Part shown: positions 35,116-45,748 of the stretch, piece after piece
Position numbering within the stretch: the stretch's first letter is position 1
Layout of the letters: every line of letters starts with the position of its first letter
Assembly: GCF_029784165.1 (NCBI RefSeq)
Contig: NC_073694.1
Location: forward strand, 36,714,006-36,778,005
Reading direction: 5' to 3'
Length of the DNA stretch: 64,000 nucleotides
Source of the DNA: Wyeomyia smithii
Lineage: Eukaryota > Arthropoda > Insecta > Diptera > Culicidae
Notes under the pieces: generated by a model
The model's database searches: none
What the model was told of the DNA's origin: nothing
Seen by the model: only the letters and a program-made list of their open reading frames with translations
Translations under genes and position numbers: made by a program

Positions 35116-37348
35116 AAACGTTTCGGCCTAACAGTGGCTGCAAATTTTAAGCAAAATATTTTTTAGTTTTCAAATTGATTATTTCATCTGTTTGATTTGA
35201 TAATTTACTATTGTGTGTAGTGAAAAAAAAAGGACGTAGAACTACATAAAGTTGTTTGTCACATTGCTTGCATTGTTGTATTCGAGAGTGAATAATAACA
35301 ATAACTTTTATCCAACATAATTAAAATAACTCTCTTGAAATAATGTGACGACACCGAAAAGATTCTAATTAGCATCTGAAATCATTTTAAAATTAAAGAT
35401 ATTGACTTCCGGCTCATGAAAAACAGCCAATGATGGCCAAATGCCAGCTTATATGAGTTTTTTCGGAACCGGGATGATATTATTGGGCCATGGATATTTT
35501 CGAGACCTCCACAACATACTGTAAGAACGAATGAAATTCGTTGAAAAATAGCTACCTTAGAAGCCTTTTCTTTTTTTTCCGTGTGGACTCATCACTGCGA
35601 CCAGAAACATTTGAGAAGCATTGTAAATTGGAAATATTTATTACTATTCCAATTTTAGATTTTTATTTTACACCTCCTTCTATGTAGCGGAACTTCCTGG
35701 GAGACGTGGTTTTCTCTCGAGGAGTTAAATTGCTACCGAATTTTAAATTGCACGTTAAAATGCAGCATAACTCAACAGCTTTCACTTCACTTCACTTTCG
35801 GCTCTGGTATAAAACAATAAAATCTCCAATCATTTATTTGTTTTGTCCTGAAAAGGACAATGCTTGTTCAATTTAAATTTGAATACAAATTGCTAATCGC
35901 ATCTCTGTGCTACTCCCCGACAGTGGGACTACCACTGCCTGTTAAATTATGGTAATTAGTTAAATTATGGTTAAAACATCCGTTAATAAAATGATCAATT
36001 TGAGCAGAAGCTTATAACATATAACTTAAGGATGAATTCTCGGTTAACTAGGTTTAATATTATGTCAACCGTGTCAGGAAAAGCAAGCATTAAGCGACCA
36101 AGCGACTGTTTCTAGATTTTCATTTTACATCCCTATGTAGTCGATCTTCTGAAGATCAAAATATAGAATCATAAGTTACTGCAAATTTGACCTTAATTGT
36201 ATTGAAACTGAAATGAAATGTTACTGAAACTGACCTAAAACTAACGGAAACAAAATTGCAACCGTACTGAAATGGAACTAAAGCGGTCAATTTTTCGACG
36301 AACCCGCTTTCTCACCACCTTGGTGACTGCTGGCGTACTCGGTCTTATATGCTGTTGCTATTGCGAAAGCCAAACTGAAATTGAACGTAGACGATGGTCG
36401 TGAACTGCTTTCATGCATGACATGAACAGAATGTTGAGGCCGATTCTTTTCACTCCTTTTGCACTGCAAGGAAGAAGACGGTATCACACACGAAACGCGT
36501 TTAACTTTTTAATATCTGTGCTGGAGAATTGTGTACTCTTCGACGAATCTTGTACTAAGAGAGCTAGAGGCTTGTTTTGCGTGATGAAGATTTACCTGGA
36601 TGCAGCCGGAGCTGCTCAGTGAGTGTAGTATCCGCCTGTGATTGAATCGGAGGATCTAGCTCTCATCAGACGGTTGCCTCCAGCGTAGCTGAAATCGGTT
36701 TTTTAATTCCAGAAGTTCGTGGGTTTGGGAAGTGGGAGGTTTTAAGATACAGTGCTTTTTCGATTTTATCACGGTCCAAAAAAAATTTGGTGAAACCGTG
36801 AATTTAGCGAAATGATGAAAAATGATTTTGTTGTGTTGGATTAAATTGAAATTTATGATATTTTGAGTGAAATGATACACTTTCATAGTTGAATGGAATA
36901 AAAGTTCAAGATACAAATAAATAAACAAGAAAAAGTTAGTTTATGATATTTCTCTCCATTGAATTTTCGCGGACCTTCTCACGGCTATTATACATGCAAT
37001 CAATCAATATGATTTGTACTGCAAATTCTTTAGCATAGCTAGCAGAGTCTAATGCTTGTTTATGTGAAGTTGTGAAACGGCTAGATTTTATAATTTTTAA
37101 ATCCAATAATTTTAAATTCCAATCCATCCATTTGAGTTGTAAACAGATGTTCTTGCTCAGCTGCTCGAATAATACGTAATTTTTGCATCAAAGTCAATAA
37201 AATACGTCTTACACAGTTCATTTTTCTCAAAACTATGACATAAATTATTTGTAACAGATCAGACACATGGTTGCCTCAGAAAATTGATCAAATAAACTGA
37301 GTACATAAAACTATACACATGCAAGGACACAAGGCACAAGTGAAAATG
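35116..37348. other. Non-coding interval with dispersed repeat fragments
   Basis: No gene recognised. 35650-35720 and 36105-36150 are fragments of the family seen at 2040-2130 (TTTTACATCCCTATGTAG, GGAACTTCCTGGGAGACGTG). 35940-35980 holds a short tandem repeat of TTAAATTATGGT. The small frames at 36287-37266 have no known motif. Confidence 0.5.
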
Positions 37349-37564
37349 ATGTTTCGAATACATCAGTGCGTCTTGAACTGTCCTACAGATCAGACGTTTT
37401 TTCGGTTGCTTGTGGACTGGTCTTTGACTGCCTATAGCTTCAAAGTTTGTGTTTTGTCAGTGTGTCTTTTAAAGACTACCTGAAAGTTATTTCCCATCAG
37501 TCTTTCTCAAGACTACCTACTTTTGAATTTAACATTTGTTTTAACTTTTTTCGTATCACCTGAA

Positions 37565-38875
37565 ATGGCTGGACGAAAAAAGAAACCTCGCATCGCTGCG
37601 GGGAGGAAAAGAGAGGCATCTCTTTCTGACACATCGAGTGTCTGTAGTGACAATCCTTTTGATATTTTGCCTGAGCAAGAAGCTGGTGAAATGGAAGTTA
37701 TTAATAATGAAACTATACAAAATATAAAATCTTTAAAAAAGGAGAAAGTTCCACCTATTGTGGTAACTATTTCTTCTGAATTTAATATATTCAAAAAGGA
37801 ACTTTCAACGTTTGTTTCTGACGTTAAAGTTACCTATCAGATTGGCCGTAGAGGTGAATGCCGCTTATTAGCCGACTCAGTAAAGGGTCGTGATCGTCTT
37901 GTTCAGTATTTAACTGACAAGATGTACAAATTTTTTACATACGACACCAAGAACGCCAAGCCGTTCAAGGTTGTCTTGAAAGGTCTCACCAACGATCAAA
38001 CCGTTGATGAGATCAAACTTACTTTAACAGAATTACTTGGCATAGCCCCTACCCAAGTAATTCTAATGAAACAAAAATCACGAGGCGAAAACAGTCAGAG
38101 AACTGGAATTTCCCTTGTTAATTATTTAATTCATTTTAACCGCAATGAGGTTAACAACTTAAAATTTTTTGAAAAGGCACATGCTTTGTATAATGTGCGT
38201 GTAAAGTGGGAAATTTATAGGAAGTATGGCGGAGGTGAAAAGCATATCACCCAATGCCGTACTTGCCAACGTTATGGCCATGGTTCCAAATTCTGTAACA
38301 TGGACCAAAAATGTCTTAATTGTGGAGACTCTTCTCACAAAAAGGACACATGTCCTGTGAAAGAGAGTAAAAATTTTCGCTGTGCGAATTGTAACGGCAA
38401 CCATATGTCAAATTTTTATCAATGCCCAGTCCGTTTAGCAATTGTTAAGGCAAGGCAAGGTAAACAAAATCCAAAACAAACTTCAAAACAAAATTCTCCA
38501 AGCGTACCAGTGACGCATAGTTTACCTACTCCTTTGCATACCCGTTTAACATATGCACAGGTTACAGGTAGTTCGAACAGTCTACCGCCTAATGTTGGTA
38601 GTTCGAAAATGACCGCTAACATGGGTAAGCAAAACACGCTAGAAAATAATTGTACACCTATTACCCCAGCTAATATTGCTACCGAAAATATTTTTTCTAA
38701 TGTCAACTGCCTGGGGCCTATTACGGCAGGTAAACTTACTTTTTTGCAACAGGCAATGTTCGATCTTATGAACGCCATGTTGCAGGCAAAATCAATGTTT
38801 GAAGCCATTCAAATAGGCACAAATTTTACTATTAAAATTGTTTCTAATTTAAAATTTAGCAATGATTTTAAATAA
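37565..38875 (+). CDS. Juan-type ORF1: gag-like nucleic-acid-binding protein with three zinc knuckles
   Basis: ORF1 proteins of Jockey elements bind the element RNA and escort the ribonucleoprotein. The frame is open upstream to a TTG at 37523, but the first ATG is 37565 (GAAATGG context), giving 436 residues beginning MAGRKKKPRIAAGRK, a basic N-terminus. Three CCHC-type knuckles lie at about residues 231-287: CRTCQRYGHGSKFC, CLNCGDSSHKKDTC and CANCNGNHMSNFYQC. The tail is Gln/Ser/Thr-rich. Just before the knuckles is the region (residues ~120-225) that in Jockey proteins is called PRE_C2HC-like. The stop TAA at 38873-38875 overlaps the ORF2 start by 14 nt in another frame, suggesting termination-reinitiation or frameshifted translation of ORF2. 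Confidence 0.93.
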   Translation: MAGRKKKPRIAAGRKREASLSDTSSVCSDNPFDILPEQEAGEMEVINNETIQNIKSLKKEKVPPIVVTISSEFNIFKKELSTFVSDVKVTYQIGRRGECRLLADSVKGRDRLVQYLTDKMYKFFTYDTKNAKPFKVVLKGLTNDQTVDEIKLTLTELLGIAPTQVILMKQKSRGENSQRTGISLVNYLIHFNRNEVNNLKFFEKAHALYNVRVKWEIYRKYGGGEKHITQCRTCQRYGHGSKFCNMDQKCLNCGDSSHKKDTCPVKESKNFRCANCNGNHMSNFYQCPVRLAIVKARQGKQNPKQTSKQNSPSVPVTHSLPTPLHTRLTYAQVTGSSNSLPPNVGSSKMTANMGKQNTLENNCTPITPANIATENIFSNVNCLGPITAGKLTFLQQAMFDLMNAMLQAKSMFEAIQIGTNFTIKIVSNLKFSNDFK

Positions 38876-41522
38876 AACAATTAAAATATTAAATTGGAAT
38901 GCTCGCTCATTGAAGGCCAATGAGAATGAGCTTTTTAATTTTTTAACAGTAAATAATGTGCATATTGCAATTATTACTGAAACATTTTTGAAACCTATCA
39001 TAAAATTAAAATATGATCCCAATTACGTGGTTCATAGATATGATAGGATTCAGGGTTCCGGCGGTGGAGTTGCAATTGTTATTCATCGCCGAATCAAACA
39101 TCGTGCTCTTCCCCATCTTGAGACGAAAGTTATTGAAACTTTGGGAATTGAAGTTCAAACTGAACTTGGGATTTTATTCATTGCCGCAGCATATTTACCA
39201 TTTCAATGCACACGCGAGCTCAAAAATTATTTTAAAAGTGATTTACAAAAACTCACCAGAAATCGTTCGAAATTTTTCATAATCGGCGATTTTAACGCTA
39301 AACATCGTTCATGGAATAATTCTCAAAGCAATTCCAATGGCAAAATTTTATTCAATGATTGTTCTTCAGGATACTATTCTATTTTGTCTCCGAATAGTCC
39401 TACATGCTTTTCTTCTGTAAGAAACCCTTCAACAATTGATTTGGTGCTGACAGATCAAAGTCATGTATGTAGTGATTTGATCACACATGCTGACTTTGAT
39501 TCTGACCATCTTCCAATAACTTTTTCTTTATCACATGAATCAGTTTTAAACCCTATGAGCTCTGTTTTTAATTATAACAAAGCTAATTGGGAAAGATACA
39601 AAAATTATATTGAGAGAAATTTCAATAATGAGCTTGATTTGCAAAACGAAGTGAATATTGATTCCGCTTTGGAAGCATTAAAATGTGCAATTGTTGATGC
39701 CAGAAATTATTCTGTTCCAAAGGCTCAAGTGAAATTTGATTCACCAATAATTGACGAAAATCTTCAACTTCTAATTCGTTTGAAAAATGTCCGCAGACGT
39801 CAATATCAACGTTCTCGTGACCCTGTTTTTAAAACTATTTATAAAGATTTACAGAAAGAGATTAAACATAGATTTACTCTTCTGAGAAATCAAAATTTTG
39901 AAACTAAAGTTGAAAAATTGAAACCATATTCAAAACCATTTTGGAAGCTGTCGAAGATTCTTAAGAAACCTTCAAAGCCTATTCCAGTTTTAAAAGATGG
40001 TGAACGTTTTCTTGTATCCAATGAACAAAAGGCTCAAAGACTTGCTCAGCAGTTTGAGAGTGTTCATAACTCAAATTTGAATTTTGTGAGTCCAATTGAA
40101 AATGAAGTCACACGTCAATTTGATTTAATTTCTTCCCAGAATTTTTTACCTGCAGAAATAATTGAAACTAACTTGAATGAGATTAAATCAATTATTAAAA
40201 ATTTCAAAAATATGAAAGCACCTGGTGACGATGGAATCTTTAATATACTAATCAAACATCTCCCTGAGAGCACAATGGAATTTTTAGTAAAAATTTTCAA
40301 TTGCTGCTTCAAAATTGCATATTTTCCCAAATTATGGAAAAATGCAAAAATTACTCCAATTTTAAAGCCGGATAAGAATCTAGCTGAGGTTTCAAGTTAT
40401 CGACCAATCAGTTTGCTTTCTTCAATAAGTAAACTGTTTGAGAGAATTATTCTTAACAGAATGATGTCACACATCAACGAAAATTCAATTTTTGCAAATG
40501 AACAGTTTGGATTTCGCCATGGGCATTCCACAACTCATCAATTGCTCCGAGTTACTAATATGATACGAGCTAACAAATCTGAAGGTTATTCCACTGGAGC
40601 TGCTCTTTTAGACATAGAAAAAGCATTCGACAGTGTTTGGCATAAAGGTTTGATTGCGAAATTGCAAACTTTTAATTTTCCAATTTTCCTAATCAAAATT
40701 TTAAAAAATTATCTTACTGACCGAACTCTGCAGGTTGTCTATCAGAATTCCAAATCTGATAGATTTCCTGTCAGAGCAGGTGTACCTCAAGGTTCAGTCT
40801 TGGGTCCAGTCCTGTACAACATATTCACTTCAGATCTTCCTGAGTTGCCTCTAGGATGCACAAAGTCATTGTTCTGCGATGACACAAGCATTTCCGTAAA
40901 AGGAAAAAGTCTTCGTGTCATATGCAGTCGATTGCAGAAAAGTTTAGATATTTTTTCTTCCTACTTGCAAAAGTGGAAAATCTCTCCCAATGCTTCTAAA
41001 ACTCAAATGATAATTTTTCCGCATAAGCCTAGGGCTTCTTTCCTCAAGCCAAACAATAATCACGTTGTCAAGATGAATGGGGTTATTTTAAGTTGGTCCG
41101 ACAAGGTTAAGTACTTGGGACTAATTTATGATAAAAAACTTATTTTCAAAGAGCACATTGAGAGTATACAAGCCAAGTGCATCAAATATACGAGATGTTT
41201 ATATCCTCTCATTAACAGGAATTCTAAACTTTGTTTAAAGAACAAACTTTTGATTTACAAACAAATTTTTAGACCAGCAATGTTTTATGCTGTACCGATC
41301 TGGTCAAGTTGCTGTTCAACAAGGAAGAAAACGCTCCAAAGGATTCAGAATAAAATTCTGAAAATGATTTTGAAGCGTCCTCCTTGGTTTGGAACACTCG
41401 AATTACATAGACTTACTGGTGTTGAACCATTAGAAGCTATGTCAAATAAAATTATTAACAATTTTCGACAAAAATCGTTGCAATCCTCAATTGCTACGAT
41501 AAGCTCTCTTTATAGCCAATAA
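38862..41522 (+). CDS. Juan-type ORF2: endonuclease and reverse transcriptase
   Basis: An 886-residue protein for target-primed reverse transcription. The N-terminal APE-type endonuclease spans about residues 1-220: ILNWNARSL (Asn), IITETF (Glu), IIGDFNAKHRSWN at 140-152 and FDSDHLPITF with Asp215-His216. The reverse transcriptase spans about 430-710: MKAPGDDGIFN, SSYRPISLLSSISKLFERII, FGFRHGHSTTHQL, ALLDIEKAFDSVWH, VPQGSVLGPVLYNIF and the catalytic box FCDD with Asp673-Asp674. The Cys in FCDD replaces the more usual Ala and, as I recall, is seen in Juan relatives. The C-terminal region contains YLGLIYDKKLIFKEHIE and ends ATISSLYSQ. No stop or frameshift interrupts it and all key residues I know of are present. 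Confidence 0.95.
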   Translation: MILNKTIKILNWNARSLKANENELFNFLTVNNVHIAIITETFLKPIIKLKYDPNYVVHRYDRIQGSGGGVAIVIHRRIKHRALPHLETKVIETLGIEVQTELGILFIAAAYLPFQCTRELKNYFKSDLQKLTRNRSKFFIIGDFNAKHRSWNNSQSNSNGKILFNDCSSGYYSILSPNSPTCFSSVRNPSTIDLVLTDQSHVCSDLITHADFDSDHLPITFSLSHESVLNPMSSVFNYNKANWERYKNYIERNFNNELDLQNEVNIDSALEALKCAIVDARNYSVPKAQVKFDSPIIDENLQLLIRLKNVRRRQYQRSRDPVFKTIYKDLQKEIKHRFTLLRNQNFETKVEKLKPYSKPFWKLSKILKKPSKPIPVLKDGERFLVSNEQKAQRLAQQFESVHNSNLNFVSPIENEVTRQFDLISSQNFLPAEIIETNLNEIKSIIKNFKNMKAPGDDGIFNILIKHLPESTMEFLVKIFNCCFKIAYFPKLWKNAKITPILKPDKNLAEVSSYRPISLLSSISKLFERIILNRMMSHINENSIFANEQFGFRHGHSTTHQLLRVTNMIRANKSEGYSTGAALLDIEKAFDSVWHKGLIAKLQTFNFPIFLIKILKNYLTDRTLQVVYQNSKSDRFPVRAGVPQGSVLGPVLYNIFTSDLPELPLGCTKSLFCDDTSISVKGKSLRVICSRLQKSLDIFSSYLQKWKISPNASKTQMIIFPHKPRASFLKPNNNHVVKMNGVILSWSDKVKYLGLIYDKKLIFKEHIESIQAKCIKYTRCLYPLINRNSKLCLKNKLLIYKQIFRPAMFYAVPIWSSCCSTRKKTLQRIQNKILKMILKRPPWFGTLELHRLTGVEPLEAMSNKIINNFRQKSLQSSIATISSLYSQ

Positions 41523-41770
41523 GTTAGCATTTAAGTTAGTTGTAAGTTTACTTCCCCTCTTCCGACAAGTAGGTTTAAATCCCTACGAATGATAAGTCCT
41601 AATTGCGAAAGCAAACAAATCCTAACAATTAAAATTACAAATATCTAACAGTGTTGAGAAGTCACCATTTGTGATTGGACACACATACTCATTATTTACT
41701 AATATTTATCATAAATACTTAAGCTACTAACAAATCCCCCCCATTAAAAAGAAAATAAAAAAAAAAAAAA

Positions 41771-42024
41771 ATGTTTCGAATACATTTTCTGCAACTAAAA
41801 ATATATTATTGTTGATTTAAAGCTTTTTTGAAAAAATCGTGATAAAAACGAAAAAAACGTGAGAAAATCGAGCGTGAATTTGGCGAGTGGTGATAAAAAC
41901 GACTGCTGATAAAAGCGAAAAAGCACTGTATTGCTAAACCTCTGCTGATGCATTGAACAAGTGTTGATGAAGGAGCTAGACATTCTCCACGTGTTGACAC
42001 TCCATTAGGCATACAAACGGTGCT
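41771..42024. other. Right Juan target duplication and a TGATAAAAACG-rich interval
   Basis: The 15-bp duplication is at 41771-41785. 41820-41875 (GTGATAAAAACGAAAAAAAC, GTGAGAAAATCG) matches 46003-46050 in reverse complement, so a repeat family is present. No gene. Confidence 0.55.
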
Positions 42025-42235
42025 ATTCTGGTCTTGGGGTGCTATATTCCGATTCAGAACTCGACCTTTTGTTTATTATACACAGACTTCGCAGCCAATT
42101 GTTTAGTGTACAGGATAATTGCGGGGCTAACGCTGCGATCCTACTGACACTAACAGTTTCTCCCGAGCCGGCACTCGAACCTACGACGACTGGCTTGTTA
42201 GGCCAGCATCGTACCTCAAGACCAGTTGGGAGGGT
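42025..42235 (-). mobile_element. tRNA-derived SINE, nearly full length
   Basis: On the minus strand it starts CCCTCCCAACTGGTCTTGAG and contains an A-box-like CTGGTCTTGAGGTACGATGC and a B-box-like GTAGGTTCGAGTGCC, a Pol III internal promoter derived from a tRNA. The body then reads GTTAGTGTCAGTAGGATCGC and GGCTGCGAAGTCTGTGTATA. It is the same family as 43006-43166 and 46804-47018. The (TTTGC)n tail found in the other copies is missing here. No protein; the plus-strand open frame through it is spurious. Confidence 0.85.
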
Positions 42236-42639
42236 ACTGTGTGTTCTTAAAGATAGCGATGTCGATGTTTCTGAAGTGTGCTCCCAGCAGTTTCTATAAA
42301 ATCTCGTGCAACAGTACTATTCTTAATTTTTTTTATCGACCTTATCTTGAACCATCTTGCAAGTTACAGGGGAGTATAACGTGCTTTGAGGACCATACCT
42401 AAATCAAGGACTGAGGGCTGCTTCTCGTAGTAATTCTTCACTCAGATCAGGTAATAAAAAACCGGGGAATGCTACAATAGGTCTAATGAAAGATCGCGGT
42501 AGCAAAACCCAAAAAAAGGAGCAGCTCAAAACGGCGTCTACACTCCAGGTTATCGACGGCGAGACAGGCGGTTGGTGCGCAGGCTTTGCAAACAGTAAAA
42601 CACTCACAAGTAATGAGCGAGGAACAAAAAAATTCAGAC

Positions 42640-43830
42640 TGGAACAATCAGCACAGACCCAAGCAATGAAAACGGACTAAAGATTGGAAACTCATGACGA
42701 TAAACTACCGATCTCTCATTTTCCAAGGCAGCAGACGAGTGCTCTCCGTAGTTTTAAAATTCTTAGGTTGGACGTCGTAGCACTGCAGGAAGTGTGATGG
42801 AAAAGCTCAATGCTAAGTACTTCCCGGATGGTCAAGCCATCTACCAAAGCTGCGACAACACACGTGAGTTGGGGACAGCTTTTATAGTGATGTGCGAGAT
42901 GCGGAAACGGATGATTGCATTAGCATCATAAGCGGGTAGCCCTCACCTCGGAAGTACCGAAGACGACAAGGATGAATCCTACACGCAGGTAGAGTGTGAG
43001 TACGAAAGCAAAGTAAAGCAAAGTCCTGATGCTACGTTCCGATTCCTTCTGTTTATTATACAAAGACTTCGCAGCCAACTGTTTAGTGTACAGGACGATT
43101 GCGGGGCTAGCGCTACAATCCTACTGACACTTACAGTCTCTCCCGAGCCAAGACTCGAAACCACTGCCCAAAACATGATATCAAGATCGTCATTGGAGAT
43201 TTCAACGCGCATCATCTGACCAACGAAGTGGGCCTAAGACTTATCGACTTTGCCGCCTCCAAGAATATGGCCGTGCCTAGTACCTGCTTCCAGCACAACC
43301 TCCTATACAAGTACACCTGGAGGTCACCAAATCAGACAGAAACACAGATCGACCACATTCTGATTGATTCAGAATGTAGTAAGACACAGTCAGAAGAGCA
43401 TGCGGCGAGCTCAAATTTTCCGCCGCCTGTAGGAAGAAGATGCAACGTATCCCGCAGAGGCTTTGTGCCGTGAGCCGAAATGTGCCGGGATGAAGATGGT
43501 AGTATTCTGACGGAAAATCGCGAGGTGACCAATAGGTGGAAGCAGCACTTCGACGGACACATAAATTGCACCCAGGCAGGAGACCATGGCGGCGGAGAAA
43601 GCGATCCCGCCGGTGCGACAATTATAGAAGATGTGCCAGCCCCAACGATAGGGAAGTTAAGGATGCCATCAAGCAGCTGAAAACAATAAATCGGCTGGGA
43701 AGGATGGCCTCGGAGCCACCTGTTTGCACTGGGTGATTGCAAGAGTTTGGGATACAGGGGTTTTTTGCCCTATCCATTAAAAGGAGACAAACTGGACTGT
43801 GGGAACTATTGGACTGTGGATATAACTTTC
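42640..43830 (+). pseudogene. RTE-clade retrotransposon relic interrupted by a SINE
   Basis: The left part reads an endonuclease start (WKLMTINYRSL near 42687, then a 'VALQEV'-like block near 42775). After the SINE it resumes with HDIKIVIGDFNAHHLTNEVG, GLRLIDFAASKNMAVPSTCF, YKYTWRSPN and QIDHILIDSE (43175-43375). Beyond a deletion comes linker/RT start sequence (MCRDEDGSILTENREVTNRW, near 43480; 'AIKQLKTINRLGR' near 43670). Stops and frameshifts are frequent and the catalytic RT is gone. It belongs to the same clade as the copies at 2320, 14481 and 62500 but is a separate insertion. Confidence 0.82.
43006..43166 (-). mobile_element. 5'-truncated copy of the tRNA-derived SINE, inside the RTE relic
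   Basis: On the minus strand this is the 3' ~160 bp of the SINE: it enters near GGCTCGGGAGAGACTGTAAG, runs through AGTTGGCTGCGAAGTCTTTG, and ends in a CTTTGCTTTACTTTGCTTT tail (43004-43022). The tRNA-like head is absent. It splits the RTE endonuclease just before the CPKHDIKIVIGDFNA block. Target duplications are not clear. Confidence 0.85.
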
Positions 43831-44518
43831 CCAAATCAATTTTCGCCTAATCGCTAATGTCCACAGTCCATACAATTTTTTCAGAATTTATATGGACAGT
43901 TGTCCACGGAGGGGGAGGGGGTGGGTCAAAATCGTTAAAAATCTGTCCACGTGGTATGTGGATGACCCCTTAGATCGTTAAGACCATCAAGAAGAAAATG
44001 TTCTGAGCAAACCGCATACTGAGCTGTAGAAGATCGTCGAAAAGAGATCGTATCGCCCAGTCTCGTGAAAATTTGTTGTTCACGAAAGCCTCAACACCTC
44101 TATTCTGTTTTGCCAGATAAACTTGATTTACAGGACAGGAAATCCCCACTTGCACAAGATGATATGCAAAAGACGCCTTTCTCGCTTCTGAGCAGTGATG
44201 GAAACGAAACGAATATGATGCAATCATCGTTTAATCTCCACTTGTACACATCATGAAGTGTTACAGACCGCGACTAAACTTGAATCCTCTCAACCCATAA
44301 TGAAATGATGATATAGTGCATAGGTTTCAGGAAGAAAACAAACACATGACTAGACTACATCAGAGAAGTGATTCGCTCGGTGCGTATGTCTCTCCGGTAG
44401 TTAAGGGAAAAAAGAATAGGAACAGGAGAATATCTTGTCGCCTGAACAGCAGCAGAGGTGTGATGCGGAGAGAGGAAAGGAAGGGACTTCTTTGGCAGCG
44501 GTTGAATTTAAGCAAGAG
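43831..44518. other. Non-coding interval
   Basis: 43857-43975 contains GGACAGTTGTCCACGGAGGG and a G-rich run (GGGGGAGGGGGTGGG), resembling a small dispersed element. The rest has short frames on both strands without recognisable motif. Confidence 0.4.
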
Positions 44519-44520
44519 TA

Positions 44521-45208
44521 CACACTTTATCCAAAAAAAGTCGTTCGGTAATTTTTTTTTTACAATAATCCATCGGTAAAGTGTAATAATACCGGTATTC
44601 CTGCAAAAAAGCATCAAATTAACGACTGTTCTGTAAGATCTGTAAGTTTTACCAAAATTCTGTTAACTGTTACCGAAATATTTGCTTAATTTTACATTTA
44701 CCGAAATTTGTATAACTTTTTACCAAACAACCTGTAAAAATGCCAAATTACGAATGTGGTGGCCATTTTTCTCATACGTGCAACCGTGCAAGACGCGAAT
44801 AATTTCTACTGGTGCTGCTGATTTGTTTTAATTGTTGTTGTGTGTAAACATGGGATATTTATAATTTGGAAAGTGTTAATGGATGTACGAGTCGCTAACA
44901 TTTTTCGTAAGTGATCTGGTTTATTTAGTTTGATTTTAGACGGTACCGGCAGGCTCATTTATAACCGAGTTTTCTGCCACCGGTATTTTTCACAGGTGCG
45001 TTCGGTATTTTTGTTCATTTTTAAAGTTTCTTTTGGTAAATTTTACTGGCTGCTCGGTTTGGAACATTACCAAAAAGCTGCGAAAATTACCGACCACTCG
45101 GTTGGTGGTTTCACAAACTGTTCGGTAATTTTCGAAGATTTCACCGAACGTTCAGCTGTTGAGATTCCGGTAAAATTTTACCGCATTCGGTGTTTTATTT
45201 TAAGTGTG
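44521..45208. mobile_element. 688-bp inverted-repeat element with CACACTT ends and TA flanks
   Basis: The left end is CACACTTTATCC and the right end is the reverse complement of CACACTTAAAATAAAACACC. TA lies outside both ends (44519-44520 and 45209-45210). Inside both ends are GGTAAA/TTTACC-rich blocks (CGTTCGGTAATTTT left, ATTCCGGTAAAATTTTACCG right). Similarity of the ends is short and imperfect, so boundaries are tentative. No coding capacity. Confidence 0.55.
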
Positions 45209-45349
45209 TAAGAGAGCATACATTGTCATTTTCTTTTTTTTCTGACGAAAAATCACATTCAAGAGTAAAATGAATAAAAATATAACAAGATCTGATCGCT
45301 CTGTGTAACAGAGACGAGTAACTTTATAAACCGAGTTGTGCACATTGAT

Positions 45350-45748
45350 GTCGTTTTCGTTTTCGCGGTGGAGCTACACTTTTTCCGGACTATACTCTGC
45401 AACTTCAAATAAAACATTTTCAGTGTAGTTGCATTGGTATGCGTAATAATGGGATAGCTGTCAATTCGTTTTGTTTTGGTCATTATCGCCATCGTCATTT
45501 TGTCTCGTTTCCATTTCATATGTCCTTATCGCAAATGTGTTGAATAAAAATTTACCTGACACTTTACCACGTGAAACGAGAACCAAGAAAAAAAACACTT
45601 TTTACACATACGTGTGAATGTGTTGGTAACTTCCTACAGGAAAAGGGTAGTCAGAGACAGAAAAAGTGTAGTCCAGAAAGTCAAATAAAACATTTACGGT
45701 GTCAAAAGTGTCGTTTGAGTGTAGCTACACCGCGAAAACGAAAACGAC
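45350..45748. mobile_element. 399-bp MITE with 30-bp inverted repeats
   Basis: The left end GTCGTTTTCGTTTTCGCGGT, followed by GGAGCTACAC, is matched in reverse complement at the right end (GTGTAGCTACACCGCG, then AAAACGAAAACGAC), with one mismatch in 30. Internal blocks AAATAAAACATTT recur as direct repeats. Non-coding. Target duplication not certain. Confidence 0.75.

Larger units (their letters stand above)
37364..41770 (+). mobile_element. Juan-like: Apparently intact Juan-type (Jockey clade) non-LTR retrotransposon
   Basis: The element is 4407 bp, bounded by a perfect 15-bp target-site duplication ATGTTTCGAATACAT (37349-37363 and 41771-41785). It has a ~200-bp leader, two overlapping ORFs with no stops or frameshifts, a ~250-bp 3' region and an A-rich tail (41744-41770). 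The length and layout fit the Juan elements of culicine mosquitoes. The leader contains a repeated AAGACTACCT (37473 and 37510). Perfect duplication plus open ORFs indicate recent insertion and possible competence. Activity is inference. The identification as Juan rests on remembered family features, not a search. Confidence 0.93.

Noticed and set aside
37523..37564. Upstream TTG extension of Juan ORF1 (14 extra residues)
   Set aside because: TTG initiation is not expected for a eukaryotic mobile-element ORF; the first ATG at 37565 has a reasonable context and gives a basic N-terminus.
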